A stretch of 43,305 bases of DNA from the NCBI GenBank assembly GCA_002478145.1, contig DLMI01000019.1:1-43305 (forward strand), given 5' to 3'. Below, piece by piece: positions 43,228 to 43,305 of the stretch. The translations under genes were made by a program, and so were the position numbers. The stretch is from Acidobacteria bacterium UBA7540 (GTDB lineage: Bacteria > Acidobacteriota > Terriglobia > UBA7540). The notes under the pieces were generated by a model, which saw nothing but the letters and a program-made list of their open reading frames with translations, was not told where the DNA came from and did no database searches. The number at the start of each line of letters is the position of its first letter. The stretch's first letter is position 1.

Positions 43228-43305
43228 TTAAGGGCTTCCGGCGCCCACCCTCTGGGCGGGTTTGTATGTCTCGAGGAATTCAGCGACGCTTGCCTCCTGG
43301 GCGTT
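43228..43305 (-). CDS. Partial gene at the right edge, C-terminal 25 residues
   Basis: Reading leftward from the edge, the frame codes NAQEASVAEFLETYKPAQRV followed by GAGSP and a TAA stop at 43228-43230. It looks like the helical C-terminus of a protein whose body lies beyond the window. The piece is too short to name; its composition and the hairpin just beyond the stop (43205-43221) support a real gene end. Confidence 0.45.
   Translation of the reverse strand, partial: NAQEASVAEFLETYKPAQRVGAGSP

Overview
The window reads as a chromosomal segment of an Acidobacteriota-like bacterium with high GC content. The evidence is: two large membrane-anchored Ser/Thr protein kinases (one with a PD40/TolB-like propeller, one with a TolB-like domain and TPRs), a remnant of the ECF sigma factor type usually paired with such kinases, two very large TonB-dependent receptors with N-terminal carboxypeptidase-regulatory-like domains, and many palindromic intergenic repeats. 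This assignment rests on protein style and gene content, not on a marker gene. I saw no rRNA, tRNA, CRISPR array, transposase or phage gene.

Layout. 1-3.7 kb: partial secreted protein, decayed ECF sigma gene, PD40 kinase, and a 42-residue kinase fragment. 4.2-6.7 kb: ABC exporter (permease plus ATPase). 6.7-8.3 kb: long non-coding stretch full of hairpins and degenerate repeats. 8.3-10.4 kb: small membrane protein and the acyl-CoA carboxylase carboxyltransferase. 10.8-13.2 kb: feoAB ferrous iron uptake. 13.5-14.6 kb: greA and a CDP-alcohol phosphatidyltransferase. 15-20.9 kb: a six-gene forward cluster for C3 hydroxyacids (PfkB kinase, hydroxypyruvate/glyoxylate reductase, GlcG-like protein, glycerate kinase, SDR, beta-hydroxyacid dehydrogenase). 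21-26.8 kb: MEMO/AmrB protein, two small unknowns, methylmalonyl-CoA mutase large subunit, metallo-beta-lactamase/beta-CASP RNase, HD hydrolase. 27-33.2 kb: two divergent TonB-dependent receptors. 33.2-35.1 kb: small unknown and Ppx/GppA phosphatase. 35.5-38.8 kb: SRPBCC-methyltransferase fusion and a GAF-GAF sigma-54 activator. 39.2-43.3 kb: GNAT acetyltransferase, unknown protein, TPR kinase and the edge of another gene.

How they may work together. The carboxyltransferase and the mutase are two parts of propionyl-CoA -> methylmalonyl-CoA -> succinyl-CoA; the biotin carboxylase, epimerase and B12 subunit are not here. The 15-20.9 kb cluster has the enzymes to reduce hydroxypyruvate, glyoxylate or tartronate semialdehyde to glycerate and phosphorylate it.

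The most unusual signals are repeats. A perfect-arm 84-bp palindromic element sits exactly in frame inside feoB (28 extra codons between the G domain and the membrane domain), and a sister copy with an identical 25-bp arm lies in an intergenic gap. Similar hairpins are translated in the kinase-to-membrane linkers of both kinases. At least four intergenic gaps hold arrays of degenerate 7-9 bp words whose two halves are reverse complements, with a different word at each locus but the same architecture; several other gaps hold similar one-sided arrays. Two gaps hold three-way-junction palindromes, and an 84-bp repeat occurs near both ends of the window.
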